Source: Anthracocystis setariae (Eukaryota > Basidiomycota > Ustilaginomycetes > Ustilaginales > Ustilaginaceae). From it: 64,000 nucleotides of DNA. The notes beneath the pieces are model-generated. The model worked only from the letters and a program-made list of their open reading frames with translations. It did no database searches and was not told the origin of the DNA. Shown piece by piece: positions 22,201 to 31,792 of this stretch. Within the stretch, counting starts at the first letter, position 1; each line of letters begins with the position of its first letter. The stretch is from the NCBI GenBank assembly GCA_928724745.1, contig CAKMXJ010000015.1, positions 310,001 through 374,000 on the forward strand, read 5' to 3'. The translations under genes and the position numbers were made by a program.

Positions 22201-23557
22201 ATCGTCGCAAATGCATCGCCACATTTCGTCCACCTCGTCGTCCTTCGATATGGCTGTCGATCACAGGCACGTTGCGGGCGCCGACGACGAGGATGAGGAT
22301 GTGAGCGGCCGAGCTGCGCCGGGTGCCCCCCGCCTCGGAAGAAGGCCCTCGCCCTTCTCAGGCACGATAGCTGCGACGGAGCCTTCGACCTCGAACTGGT
22401 TCACGTCTGGTGGCAGTGACGAACCTTCTTCGTCAAACCTGTCATCGCCCTCGCGACCGTCGCTCATCCACCCGCCTATGCCGGCATCACGAGAGTCTCG
22501 ACGCGGTGTCGTGCCTGGCTCGATGGGGCTGCCTTCATCGATGGTGCGTCGCGACTTGCGCGATCGGAGGGTGACCAGCCTTGCAAGTCTCGACACGGTG
22601 GAAGGCTCTGACATCAGCGAAGATGAAACCGAACGACGACTTGCCCAAGTGCAGGACATCCATCCAGCCTTTGCAGCCGCAGCCGTCGCGGCTGGTCTTC
22701 ACGCACGTGAAGGCGATGTTCCACCTCGGGCGCCTCAACGCACTGACCTTGCAGGAAGGCCACTGCCTCCACCTGTCATTGCTTCGCAGAATGGGGAGGA
22801 CGATGAGCTTGCACTCGGCGGCCGCGCCACTCCTGGCCCAGCCGGCGAGCAGGACTTTGCGACCGGAGAGATCGATCAGATGCTCGGACATTGGGCCACG
22901 AGACGGCCAGCAGGAATCGGCCTGCAGCATAGGCTGGCTGCGGTGCGCGCCGACGTGCCTTCGCCGGATCGATCGGTGTCACCCGAAGCTCAGGTCCACG
23001 GCGAGACTGCGGAGGCGACCATGGGCGCTCGCTCGGATGACGAAGACTTGGGTGCTGCTTCGAGGGCGGCAAGATACGCAAGCCTCTACGGCCAGGCCGC
23101 TGTCCATCCAGGAATGGTGCGCGGACAGACGCCTCAGCCGCACCACCGACTGGGCCAGCAGCGAGCCACGAGTGGATTCAATCAGTTTGGCGGTCCCACC
23201 AGATTCGGTTACGGCGAGTCGATGGGCGAGCCATCGACGTTGCAGGCGTATCGTCCCTCGATGGTGTCTTCCCCTCTTGCCCAGGCGTCCATGCGTCGAA
23301 CCAGCGGGCTAGAGGCCAACGAACCACCCGCCAACGTGGTGAGCGGCCTCGAGCAAGCAGCACAGCGCTTTGACCCTGCTGATAACCGTCCCGTCAGCAG
23401 CAGCAGTAGCACTGCTTACGACGAAGAGGATGTGGCGATGAGCAACGACTCGGCGTTGGAACAGGGAACCAGGTCGGCTCATTCGAGATTGGCTTCGTAC
23501 GAAGACGAGATGATTGACGAAGCGGATGATCGCGACGACATCAGTATGGAGCTTTGA
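19223..23557 (+). CDS. MUB1/SamB-like MYND zinc-finger protein
   Basis: This 1444-residue single-exon protein starts at ATG 19223 in a CACCATG context. Residues 1-150 form the conserved N-terminal block (MRESNFCNPAQNKASVCISS and on through an armadillo-like helical region) found in fungal MUB1/SamB proteins. A second conserved block near 630-750 precedes a MYND zinc finger at about 752-797, with cysteines in the order C-x4-C, CRRC, YCSKQC and a final H-x3-C. In yeast MUB1 works with the E3 ligase Ubr2 to ubiquitinate Rpn4; in Aspergillus SamB affects conidiophore morphology. Between the two conserved blocks is a long disordered region with histidine-rich runs (about 535-550 and 570-590) encoded by imperfect CAY repeats. 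The C-terminal 600 residues are also disordered. At 1444 residues it is far longer than the yeast protein, mainly because of these regions. Confidence 0.85.
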   Translation: MRESNFCNPAQNKASVCISSAVYDRRAIDCTATLPLINSLNHLAYLTSTSPRIREMVTLDGGLERLIRILRTVPKTPSPQVRAFSIKEMQAVWKWSLAFQCVVNIGVRGSENVRTRVVEAGMVPVTIRVLESYLRSLEKLKDERRKDALLLYQRHEARREERTGRDRHEATASASSHTQPANVDTGHARRNHASQDAHRSSQRQHNHIHDPASSEPARPVEARPSPNVSAVTVTDAHLTNETRPTTPLEDPVSARRSSVFVGIEAQSSVDDFLPPQASSMPVVDSNDGRTAIPLIESIDPLSLTSSGSDAAVAADGTPRAISSARAQNLNLAGVGSSDDLQSHAAEASGSGSEGAEDAEMFADDADDSEVDGIQSSATRSHDSDHMQIGTHTTAGDDEDVEERRTPRPARRALAPLSAQASTSQEATNHVTPNRPTNSMAPPLFERQDTVRPSRDFASASGSRDITSTSLASTALAAQVGSQGDSSSNGTLLDRSQQAAHAAHQQQHRNHQQQHDVHVARANVHPGAAHYSHQPQQHQHHHHHHHPPHAHHPQQTEPTAYAQQQSRDEPGQHHHHHHHHHHHHQHHAPRDEARDEARNAAPRNAQPTGDAAVAHPAFVQLSNIADTNARASIDVVYREEEVLLSLQLLAYLSKYAHVRILFHSSDFTDASLGSIDALGDELELLTKRNKSWDPSEPPRRNVFSIAEKFTLRSSRTNSATYPAPRLSMEIQYWAGVIMRNACRKDEARGGIRQCANMLCGRWEEYPREFAKCRRCRKAKYCSKQCQSKGWQMGHRYWCSAKADEGDAKDKDRDKTEAHNPTDRQEDGDAAVPHVGPMTIHNPEGAEFAGGLPNDTVGVLRDPGTNGRARAQDVDIDGIDESDAHGRRQQIAQTAREAQETSLAAASRSDYGDPRTRVSHPGHVRSEAHAPAHVHAGMAVPTSQPYGLEMPRQQPAFLPAGPSVRQAMDGADEVVNSHARDEVASQAPSALQRGGSSQMHRHISSTSSSFDMAVDHRHVAGADDEDEDVSGRAAPGAPRLGRRPSPFSGTIAATEPSTSNWFTSGGSDEPSSSNLSSPSRPSLIHPPMPASRESRRGVVPGSMGLPSSMVRRDLRDRRVTSLASLDTVEGSDISEDETERRLAQVQDIHPAFAAAAVAAGLHAREGDVPPRAPQRTDLAGRPLPPPVIASQNGEDDELALGGRATPGPAGEQDFATGEIDQMLGHWATRRPAGIGLQHRLAAVRADVPSPDRSVSPEAQVHGETAEATMGARSDDEDLGAASRAARYASLYGQAAVHPGMVRGQTPQPHHRLGQQRATSGFNQFGGPTRFGYGESMGEPSTLQAYRPSMVSSPLAQASMRRTSGLEANEPPANVVSGLEQAAQRFDPADNRPVSSSSSTAYDEEDVAMSNDSALEQGTRSAHSRLASYEDEMIDEADDRDDISMEL

Positions 23558-23990
23558 GGGCGCGGGAACGGAGTGTTGCGGATCTGATAGGGAGAGATCA
23601 GATATCCATCGATGCAAACTAGGAATATATTCTTATCACCATGCGGCATGAGTGGACTGTGACGAGAATCTATCGTGCTGTACCGTACCGTATCGGGACT
23701 TGAGATCACTTGGAGTGTTGCTGCAACAGGCCGTGCTGGAACGAGGCACGTTGGTTGGCTTTACACGGATGCCCCACGTGAGAGTGAGATTGCGAGCACG
23801 CTGAACTAACATGAGAAGTGGAATTATTTTCTGGTGGAATTTGGGGCACACGTGCGTGGGCGGATTCGACGCTTGTTGGGGAAGAAGACCTGGTGTGATC
23901 GCACTGGACGTCTGCTGCTTTGATGACCTTATCAGTTCTTGAACCATTTTTGGCCAACGCCGACAACGACACGAGAAAGCCTATTCCGAG
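23558..23990. other. Intergenic between MUB1-like and CLPTM1 genes
   Basis: 433 bp between tandem plus-strand genes, holding the MUB1-like 3' UTR and the promoter of the CLPTM1 gene. No gene or RNA seen. Confidence 0.5.
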
Positions 23991-26183
23991 ATGTCGAGTT
24001 CTGCGCCTGCGCCTGCGCCTGGGAGGCGGCAAGTGAATGGAGGTGGAGGAGCCGAAGCGGAACGAGCTTCGTGGAAGACGACGTTGATGAAAGCGGTGAT
24101 GATGTATGTTGGTGTTCAGGTGGTGACGAATCCTTCGAGTCCCATTGGTAAGTATATTGCCGGATTGGTTGGGTTTCAGAAGGGAGGAGACGAGGTGTCG
24201 TTGCCTGCTGGGGTGTCTGTGGAGATGGATGGTGCGGGAGATGGGATTCAAGCGAGTGTCGGGACAGCACAGATCATGGCACCCAAGAATGTCGCACTGC
24301 CTGTATGGAAGGACGACTCAAAGCTGGATATCTATGTGTATATCAGTTCGGCGCCGCAAGCGAGTGCAGATGTGTTGCGCACGCAACAATCGGATCTACT
24401 ACCGGAAAGTGGGTTGGAGAATGCACCCGAAATCCCCTTCATCGCCTTCGAGGATCTTCTCCACGATCCCCTGCACGAATCCAAACGCGATCAGTTGAAC
24501 CTAGGTGCGTACAGCCAGGCAGAGCTACAACCCATGGCAGCAGTCAAGTGGCGCAACATTGCACTCACCGACGCATCGGTCAAGAGGGACGTGGATCTGG
24601 TGCTCAACCTCGACGACACGGTGAGGAAGAACAACGGTTCCATCTGGGCCGACTTTGTCGTCACACTGCATGGAGTCAGTCCAAACCCCAACGACGAGAG
24701 CTACCATCCACTCGGTGTGTTCAGAACGAGGAAGCTTTTGTCGCGCCTGATGCCGCTCAAGAGGAAAAGGGCGGAAAAGAACCTGTTCGACAAAACCGAC
24801 AACTCGACCTCGCACACCAACCCAGCGTCCCAAATTGAACAGCAAGAGGATGCGGTCAAGATCGTCGGTCACTGGCACAAGAACCTTACGCTCGCGCTAG
24901 TTCAGGACAAAAACGATGCCGGGATCCAACTCAGTTCCCTGCCGCCCCCGCTGCTTCAACATGTCAATGTGGTGCGTGATCCCAAGTCGGGCGCCATGAT
25001 CGCAGCTCCTCACCCGACCGATGCCATCACCGCTGCGGCACTCGAAGAAGCCTACGCCAAAGGTCGTCCCGTCAACATACTGCGCTACCCCGTGCTCTTC
25101 CCCAACGACTTTTGGCTGCTCAAGGAACACATGCATCCGATCAACCAAACCGTTTCGCAGCTCGAGCTGCACATCAATCTGTACCACCAAAGTTGGTTCA
25201 AGTTCCAAATGCTGGCAGCGATGGGCGACAGTTTCGACAAGCAGCAGAACGGTGTCACCGGTGGCGAGATCGATATGATCAAGACCATGCTGTTGGAGAC
25301 GAATCCATGGTTCTTAGCGTTGACCGTGCTGGTCTCGGTGCTGCACTCATTGTTCGAATTCCTGGCGTTTAGTTCGGACGTCAAGCATTGGAGGAACAAG
25401 GATGATCTGGCTGGCGTCTCGGTAGGCAGTATCATCACCAACGTGGTGGTGCAGCTCATCATCACATTGTACCTGTTGGACAACAACGAGGAGACGTCGT
25501 GGATGATCTTGGCTGGGCAGGCAGTGGGCGTGTTGGTCGAATGTTGGAAGTTGACCAAAGCGATCAGTGTTGGATTGAAACGTGCACCGGCTGGATCGTG
25601 GGTTGGCTACCGGTTGGATATTCAAGATCGTCACAAGTTGAGTGAGGAAGAGAAGAAGACGCAACAGTACGATCGACTTGCGTTCAAGTATACAGGGATC
25701 GCCATTGGACCGTTGCTTGTGGGTTACACCATCTACTCGGCGCTCTATCAAACGCATCGTGGTTGGTGGAGCTTCATCATCTCGACCGCCACTTCCTTCG
25801 TGTATGCGTTCGGTTTCGTCTCGCTCGTCCCACAACTGATCGTCAACTACAAACTCAAATCAACCGCAGGCATGAACTCGAAAACATTCATCTACAAAAT
25901 CCTCGGCACCTTTGTCGACGATCTATTTGCGTTCTGTATCAAGATGCCAACGCTTCATCGACTCGCGTGTTTTAGGGATGATATCGTTTTCTTTATTGCG
26001 TTGTATCAGAGGTGGATTTACGGTGTCGATCCAACGAGAAGGAACGAGTTTGGTCAGGTGCTTGATAAGAAAGTCGATGATGCAAACCAGGTGGTCGTGG
26101 TGGATGGAAAGGAGGATGAGAAAGCAATGGCGTCGGCTTTGCCAGATAACAAGACTGGTCTCACGAAGAGATCCAAAATGTAA
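23991..26183 (+). CDS. CLPTM1 family transmembrane protein
   Basis: A 730-residue single-exon protein beginning at ATG 23991. A hydrophobic segment near residues 27-45 is followed by a large region of about 380 residues that is lumenal or extracellular in family members. A cluster of helices runs from about 435 to 690. Sequence such as WWSFIISTATSFVYAFGFVS and QLIVNYKLKSTAGMNSKTF, then IKMPTLHRLACFRDDIVF, is diagnostic for the CLPTM1 family. The human members, CLPTM1 and CLPTM1L, are ER and plasma-membrane proteins; one has been linked to receptor trafficking and the other to lipid scrambling in GPI-anchor synthesis. The fungal function is not well defined. The C-terminal 40 residues are charged and cytosolic-looking. 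It is convergent with the MFS gene, with only 158 bp between stop codons. Confidence 0.9.
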   Translation: MSSSAPAPAPGRRQVNGGGGAEAERASWKTTLMKAVMMYVGVQVVTNPSSPIGKYIAGLVGFQKGGDEVSLPAGVSVEMDGAGDGIQASVGTAQIMAPKNVALPVWKDDSKLDIYVYISSAPQASADVLRTQQSDLLPESGLENAPEIPFIAFEDLLHDPLHESKRDQLNLGAYSQAELQPMAAVKWRNIALTDASVKRDVDLVLNLDDTVRKNNGSIWADFVVTLHGVSPNPNDESYHPLGVFRTRKLLSRLMPLKRKRAEKNLFDKTDNSTSHTNPASQIEQQEDAVKIVGHWHKNLTLALVQDKNDAGIQLSSLPPPLLQHVNVVRDPKSGAMIAAPHPTDAITAAALEEAYAKGRPVNILRYPVLFPNDFWLLKEHMHPINQTVSQLELHINLYHQSWFKFQMLAAMGDSFDKQQNGVTGGEIDMIKTMLLETNPWFLALTVLVSVLHSLFEFLAFSSDVKHWRNKDDLAGVSVGSIITNVVVQLIITLYLLDNNEETSWMILAGQAVGVLVECWKLTKAISVGLKRAPAGSWVGYRLDIQDRHKLSEEEKKTQQYDRLAFKYTGIAIGPLLVGYTIYSALYQTHRGWWSFIISTATSFVYAFGFVSLVPQLIVNYKLKSTAGMNSKTFIYKILGTFVDDLFAFCIKMPTLHRLACFRDDIVFFIALYQRWIYGVDPTRRNEFGQVLDKKVDDANQVVVVDGKEDEKAMASALPDNKTGLTKRSKM

Positions 26184-26341
26184 AATCCCCCCCCCTTACT
26201 CTTCACACACACCGAGTTTTCTCAATTCACAAACCAGCTTGCACACACACGACGCTTTTGACCATGTTACAAGTTGGGAATTGTATCAAAGTGTGCAAGT
26301 GACAACTGAACCAAACCAAGCCTCAACTTGGCGATTTAACT

Positions 26342-28594
26342 TTACAAAATGCTGGTGGGTGGCATGCGGTTGTAGTTGTTGCAGTCTTGGCAGTCTTGTG
26401 GCCTGACGTTTGCGTTTCGGAGTGCTGCAGGGGTGATGCTACCGGAGCTCGAATCATCGTGCTCGTCATCATGGTGACGCGAGACTTGCTTCTCGGAAAG
26501 AGTGGAGAAGCCTGAATCGATGATCTTCTCTTGGTCGAATTTGGAAGGATCGATGGTGGTGGTGAGCGCGGCTTGACGAGCGAGACGTGCTTGTCGACGA
26601 GCTTCGCGTCGTCGTTGCTTTTCTTGTTCGTGAGCGAGGAATTCGGTGGCTTCGAGTTCCTCTCTCTCGAGAGCGAGGGCGGCACGACTATGTGCACGGA
26701 TACGATCGCCATACTTGATAAGCACGAAGGGGACGATGCCAAGCACGCTAGCGATGCAAGCCAGCAGTGTAGAAGCATACTTGGGCGTCAGCTGCTGATA
26801 CATGTTTTGTGAAAAAAGCGGAAAGCACGCAGCGAGGGTGTTTCGTAGGAAACTCTGCGCTGCCAATGCACTCGATGCATATCGTTCATAACAATCTGCC
26901 AGGAAACTGAACGTGGCAGAGTAAATGACGAACGTGACCGAATTGAAGACGATCAAGCCAATGATGGGCGCGACGGGAGAGATGCCGGATCGACCAGTCC
27001 AGGCAAAGATGAAGAGACCGATGGGAGCGAGGATGGCACCGGCAGAGGCGTAGTACAGACGGGCTTCCGGAGGAGGCTTACCGCCATGCTTGCGAGCCGT
27101 GGCCGCATAGAGCTTCTCCTGGTGGAAGTTGGCAAAGTAGCCGATCAGACCACCGACAGCAATGGTGAGCAGAGCCATGTGCTGCTGTTCCGAGTTCCAG
27201 CCGTAAGTGGCAAAGACGATTGGGATGGCTTCCAGAGAGATGAAGATGACGCCCCATAGAAAGCCGATCCAGAGAGCAAAGCTGGTGACGATAGGTTCGA
27301 AAATGAGATACTGCATGGGTCGAAAGAGCGATACTTTGACCATGACGATAAACGACTGCCTTTCATCGTCGGCTCTGCACTTGTGAAGACGACCGGTCTG
27401 CTTGGTGAGCTTCTTGGCGCGTCTGGAGAGCAGCACAGGTCCTCTTGTCTCTTTAAGGATGAGGAACATGAGAGCGTACGTCAGAAGCGCCATGCCGCCT
27501 TGCCACCAGAACATGATGCGCCAGCCGGCTCGGTTGACAGTAACCGACGAGAGGTAGGGTGAGATACCTTGGGCCATGTAGACCGAGATAGAGTAGAGCG
27601 ACATGGGAAAACCTCGTTGGTTTGCGTGAAAGACGTCCGAGACGCTGCCCGCGACTAGAGAGTTGCCGACCGAAGCAGCCATACCCTGGAACCACCTGAC
27701 GACGATGATGGTGGTGATGTTTTTAGCGAGCGCCTGTGGAATGTAGAGCACGGTGAAGAAGAAGACGGCAGTGAGGTAGATGGGGTTACGGCCGTAGACT
27801 TCGCTGAGGGGAGCAAGGATGAGCGGCGTGGCTGAGACAGCCAAGAGGTAGACGGTGTTTCCTACCAGGTAAACGAGCTGGGAGGTGTGCAGATCCTGCG
27901 AAGCTTGAAGCGATGCTGAAGGGAAGCCGCAACCGTTAAAGGCAGTGCATGCGGTGAAGAGAAAGCAGACGGAAACGAGGAGCCATCTTCTGGACTTGGG
28001 CCAATTGAAAGGGTTTTCAGGATCGTGGGCGGGCCAGTCGATGTAGATGGCACCAGGGTCTTCGGACTTGGTGAGGGTCAAGGCCAGTGCCGAGGCTGGG
28101 TAATGGGGGTCTGCGCAGCGATGTAGGGAGGAAACTCGGGACGAGGCACGTTGGAGGTCGGACGGCTTTGCTGTTGGATCGGCATAGGATATCGAGGAAG
28201 ATCTTGCGCGGCCTAAGGCAGCTGTCTGCTTGGCATCGGTGGGCTGTATGGATTTGTGGCGTGAGTCTGACCTAGACAGACGGGAGGCGAGTGGTTGGAG
28301 CGCATGAGTAGTGGGCAGAGGGCCTGGAAGATCGTGGTGCTCGTCATTGTTGTACGCGGAATGGAGAGAGGCAGCATAGGATGGATGGTGGCTCGAGTGG
28401 TTTGTTGAAGTGGAGGCTTTGATCTCTGATGTGGAAGATGAGTTGTCCCTTAGCGAAGGGGGTTTGGAGTTGTTGCGGGAGTGAGGTCGAGATGCCGAGG
28501 GGGTTTGGAGAGCGAGAGGAATGTGGTCGGCACCGTAGTAGGCGGGTGGGTGATGCGGACGGTGCTGCGTACTACTTGTACTGCTGGACGCCAT
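26342..28594 (-). CDS. Major facilitator superfamily transporter, DHA1-like
   Basis: The start is set at ATG 28594, since the codons before it in the open frame include no ATG; the protein is 750 residues. The first 195 residues are Ser/His-rich and disordered. The family lead-in DPENPFNWPKSRRW comes just before the first helix, followed by about 12 helices between residues 205 and 650. Motif-like stretches include APLSEVYGRNPIYL after helix 2 and RWFQGMAASVGNSLVAGSVSD around helix 4, which fit the DHA1 (12-spanner) drug:H+ antiporter branch. The C-terminal 100 residues are highly charged (RQARLARQAAL). Members export drugs, polyamines or secondary metabolites at the plasma membrane; the substrate cannot be read from sequence. 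No biosynthetic cluster is visible nearby. Confidence 0.88.
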   Translation of the reverse strand: MASSSTSSTQHRPHHPPAYYGADHIPLALQTPSASRPHSRNNSKPPSLRDNSSSTSEIKASTSTNHSSHHPSYAASLHSAYNNDEHHDLPGPLPTTHALQPLASRLSRSDSRHKSIQPTDAKQTAALGRARSSSISYADPTAKPSDLQRASSRVSSLHRCADPHYPASALALTLTKSEDPGAIYIDWPAHDPENPFNWPKSRRWLLVSVCFLFTACTAFNGCGFPSASLQASQDLHTSQLVYLVGNTVYLLAVSATPLILAPLSEVYGRNPIYLTAVFFFTVLYIPQALAKNITTIIVVRWFQGMAASVGNSLVAGSVSDVFHANQRGFPMSLYSISVYMAQGISPYLSSVTVNRAGWRIMFWWQGGMALLTYALMFLILKETRGPVLLSRRAKKLTKQTGRLHKCRADDERQSFIVMVKVSLFRPMQYLIFEPIVTSFALWIGFLWGVIFISLEAIPIVFATYGWNSEQQHMALLTIAVGGLIGYFANFHQEKLYAATARKHGGKPPPEARLYYASAGAILAPIGLFIFAWTGRSGISPVAPIIGLIVFNSVTFVIYSATFSFLADCYERYASSALAAQSFLRNTLAACFPLFSQNMYQQLTPKYASTLLACIASVLGIVPFVLIKYGDRIRAHSRAALALEREELEATEFLAHEQEKQRRREARRQARLARQAALTTTIDPSKFDQEKIIDSGFSTLSEKQVSRHHDDEHDDSSSGSITPAALRNANVRPQDCQDCNNYNRMPPTSIL

Positions 28595-28942
28595 GATGAA
28601 CAAATGGGTGATGCAGCAAGGCTAGATGCTTGACATGGAGCAACTGTATGGCGGAGAAGGATGGCTGAGGAGATGCAGTAAGCCGAAGTCAAACGTTGAA
28701 GCAAGTATATATGAGTCAAGAGAGCAGCTCTAGCACGGAGTCATAAAGATAGGAACGGGATGGAGTGGGTTGAGGAAGAAAGCAAGGCGACGCACAAAGT
28801 TGCTATGAATTGCTACGACGTCGTGGGCGGCTTTGTTGAAGCCCGCGTGCGCAGAACGAGCGGGTCAAAATGTTGCCAACAAAATGAAAAATCCCGAGGA
28901 TCAAAATCGTAAAACCATTCCAACATAATCGACTGCTCTACA

Positions 28943-28979
28943 GTGCTGTGCTATGCTGTGCTGTGCTGTGCTGTGCTGT
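28943..28979. repeat. GTGCT/GCTGT pentanucleotide repeat
   Basis: About seven imperfect copies of a five-base unit (one copy reads GCTAT), beginning right after CTACAGT. It lies in the promoter region of the MFS gene. Confidence 0.85.
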
Positions 28980-29561
28980 TGCTTACTGGGCTCTACTGAC
29001 TCGGACAGTCGCGGCGTAGTTTGACGTGAAGCGTTTCCTTTCAAAATTTCTCCAGCCAAGATCCCGAGAAAAATGTAAAGCCGAACAATGCGCCGAAGAA
29101 GTCGCTTACCCACTTGAGAATGCAGTAACCGACAACCGCTTGGTTCACATCGTCTTTCGCCCTCTCAACTTGCAACGTTGTCCTTCTGAGGTGTCATGAT
29201 ACGGTCGTGTGAGGGCCCAACATAGAATTGCCAATCAAGTCCGATCCTCAAGGCAAAACTTGCGTGTGCCTGCCACGGTGGATAGGTCGGAAGCGTAACC
29301 TTGCTCTGTCACACTGCATAGCATGTGCGCTTGGCGACCGTTGATACTGTAGTACATTGGAAATGTGGGTCAAAGCCATGACTCGGCGTTGGTTGAATGG
29401 GAGGATTGTCCGAACACCAACATGACTTGTGACTGTCACCGGACTTGAGCCTGACGATAAAGTCTCCAACTATCTCGATCACACCATCACCATTTCATCT
29501 GCATCACACACACGGTTTTGTAGGATGGTAGCATCGTACGCAAATCGAGTGCAACACAAGG

Positions 29562-29690
29562 CAGCACCCCCTCGAAGAAAAAAAAAAAAAAAAAAACGTG
29601 GAAATTTACCCCGAACAAATGGCCGCGATTTTCTCCCCCCTTTTTTTCTTTTTTTTTTTTTTTTTTTCTTTTTGGAGTGGGGGCAGCTGC
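29562..29690. repeat. Inverted repeat built on A19 and T19 tracts
   Basis: The left arm reads GGCAGC, a C-run, CTCGAAG and 19 A. The right arm is read as 19 T, C, T5, GGAGTGGGGG and CAGCTGCC. Reverse-complementing the right arm gives GGCAGC, a C-run, CTCC, A5, G and A19, so the arms match imperfectly beyond the homopolymers. The spacer is about 45 nt. Confidence 0.7.
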
Positions 29691-30055
29691 CAACGCGAGA
29701 TTCCATCGGAAATCGCTTCTAAATCCGAAAAACGTGTGTATATCGATCTCGATGAAAGCCCGATTGATCTCTAAATGCAAAGCTTATCACAACGCCAAGG
29801 CTTGCTACTCAAAATATAGGCTTTGGCAGTCATCCGAACCTCACACCAAAGGCTGTCGTAACAACGTGTGCCGCACGGTTCCACGTCTGTTTGCTTTGCG
29901 CTGTATGGTTGCTGTCGAGCGCCGAGGTTGCACACAAACGGTCAACTGGCCTACGTGAGTGCCACGCTGGATGCTCAGTTGATGCTCAGACCACAGACAC
30001 ACCACCGTTGGCAATCGCCATCATCAGCACAAGGTTGATCGCATCACGTTGGAGT

Positions 30056-30835
30056 TTAAGCGGCTGGAGGCTCATACGCCGCTGTTGATGTCAACACACG
30101 GTAGAAGCAAAGTTGATCGCGTCAGTCTTGTCTCTTGCAACACATCCAGATCAACACTGTATGTTTCAACTTACGCAATGCATCCTCATCCAGCTGTGCT
30201 TGCCTCGTCTGCTGCCACATCTGCTTGGCCTTGGCTACCGCATCCTTAAATGCGACACCGCCAGACTCGATAAACCAAAGTTTGAGTTTGCCCACGGGAT
30301 GGTACTCTTGTCCTGGTTGACGTTCAGGTAGACCGCCCTGTGGCACCGAGTAGACGTCGGCTTGGAGATAGGGTGCTGTGAAGATGGGGATAACGTATCT
30401 GTATGCTTGCAAGTTGTCCAGAGGCACAGAGAGCGTATTGAGCACGCCGCTTGCTACTCGACTTGCTTGTGGTTGGCGAATGAAAACCAACTAGAATCCA
30501 GCCAGACGAGGTAAATCATCGAGAGCGTCTCGGTCAGACTCGATTGCCTGATCAGATTGCGGAACGTCAGCTTCTACTTACACGATGCGATGATATAAAC
30601 ACATCGCCCTCGGCCTTGTATGAGACTCCTTCGGAAGCGTAGTCCAGCCTGTACACAACAACAAAGTGGAGCTCCCAGGTGTCAGAATGTGGCTCTCAGC
30701 GTCACTGTCCGACTCGATGGTAGACGCATTCACTCACTGTAACGACACCTTGCGCACGTTGCTTTGCACCTTCTCTTGTGGTAATGGCATGGGTGTGCGA
30801 CCATCATGGCCAAGCATGACCCAATTGACGGCCAT
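30056..30835 (-). CDS. WBP2-like GRAM-domain protein, four exons
   Basis: I reconstructed this gene from splice sites. Exons in transcription order are 30835-30738, 30648-30582, 30490-30175 and 30081-30056; introns are 89, 91 and 93 nt with GTGAGT, GTAAGT and GTAAGT donors and CAG/TAG/CAG acceptors. The joined frame is open throughout and gives 168 residues. It starts MAVNWVMLGHDGRTPMPLP, typical of fungal WBP2 proteins, then runs through the GRAM fold (SYKAEGDVFISSHRLVFIRQ; LSVPLDNLQAYRYVIPIFTA; an aromatic LKLWFIE strand; a C-terminal helix). It ends in LPAYEPPAA. Animal WBP2 binds WW-domain proteins through PPxY motifs and acts as a transcriptional co-regulator; here only one LPxY-type motif is visible. 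The third exon alone was open enough to suggest the gene. The function in fungi is not established. Confidence 0.85.
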
Positions 30836-31792
30836 CGTGGCAATCAGAGCTCAACCACAGAGGCTGTTGGTGTCTGGTGTCAAGCGTTTGCTAGGCACTT
30901 GGAGATGGTGGAGCCGCGGGCGCCACTAAGTTATTTCGAACAAGATCCACTTGAACCAGCTCAGGGTGCAACGAGAAGGAGAAAGAGATTGCTGGTTTGG
31001 TTGACGGCCAGTATTGACGAGTGGAGGCGATGGATTGATCAGATACGAGGATGCGTGGTGTTAGTTCGGCTATTGTCGGTGAAGGTTGGTGGAGACCTGG
31101 CAGGGGTCAAGTCGATGATGATGATGATGACATGGCTGCCCCACAAAAACAGAGCGCAAAAAGGCACTGTACTGCAGTCTGACGCTGTCGATCCGTGAAA
31201 ACTTTACTCACGCGCGGTATTTGAATTGACATTTTGAATGTGTTGAAGTACTGTAGCTCGACTGCACTGTGCAATGTACTACTGTATTGCAGCTCTGCCA
31301 GTTTTAATGATTTGTGGATGTCGAGGCTGCAGCATCGCGCTATATGACTGCATACTCTCGCTCCGCTCCGCTTGGCTTGTCGCTTGAGATTTGGCTTTCA
31401 CCCGACAAATTCGTCCAACCCCCGCCGCACCAGGCACCGCCCACCATCCATCCTCTACTGCACCCCACGAACGCCGCTCTGTCCACCGGCTGGTGCTTTC
31501 ATACGCATCTATCTGCCTATGCACCCTCTCGCACTCTAGACTCACATCCACCTCGATCGCTCGCTCGCTCGCTCATCCTTTACATGCCCGCCTTCCTTAC
31601 CATCCCGCATTCAAGCATCTGCCTCTTAGTCTGCGCCCATCTTCCACCTTGCAACAACTTCTTCTCTCGCCCCTCTCTGCTCGAGCTCATCGTTGGAATC
31701 GTCTCTATCCTCCTCCGGCTACTGTCTCCATCTCTCATCCTTCCCTCTGTAACCATACCCCTTTTTCGCCTGCAGCTCGATCCACAAACGCC
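30836..31792. other. Divergent promoter region between WBP2-like and FAT1 genes
   Basis: 957 bp separating the divergent starts at 30835 and 31793. It contains TACTGTA/CAGTAC-type sites at about 31165 and 31245-31290, and pyrimidine-rich sequence from about 31490 to the FAT1 ATG. The FAT1 frame stays open back to about 31391 but has no ATG upstream of 31793. Confidence 0.5.

Larger units (their letters stand above)
28595..30055. other. Intergenic region with low-complexity repeats
   Basis: 1.46 kb upstream of the MFS gene and downstream of the WBP2-like gene. It contains a pentanucleotide repeat near 28943 and an A-tract/T-tract inverted repeat at 29562-29690. No gene is supported. Confidence 0.5.

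Noticed and set aside
31391..31792. N-terminal extension of FAT1 by 134 codons
   Set aside because: The frame is open but has no ATG, and the residues are typical of translated pyrimidine-rich leader.
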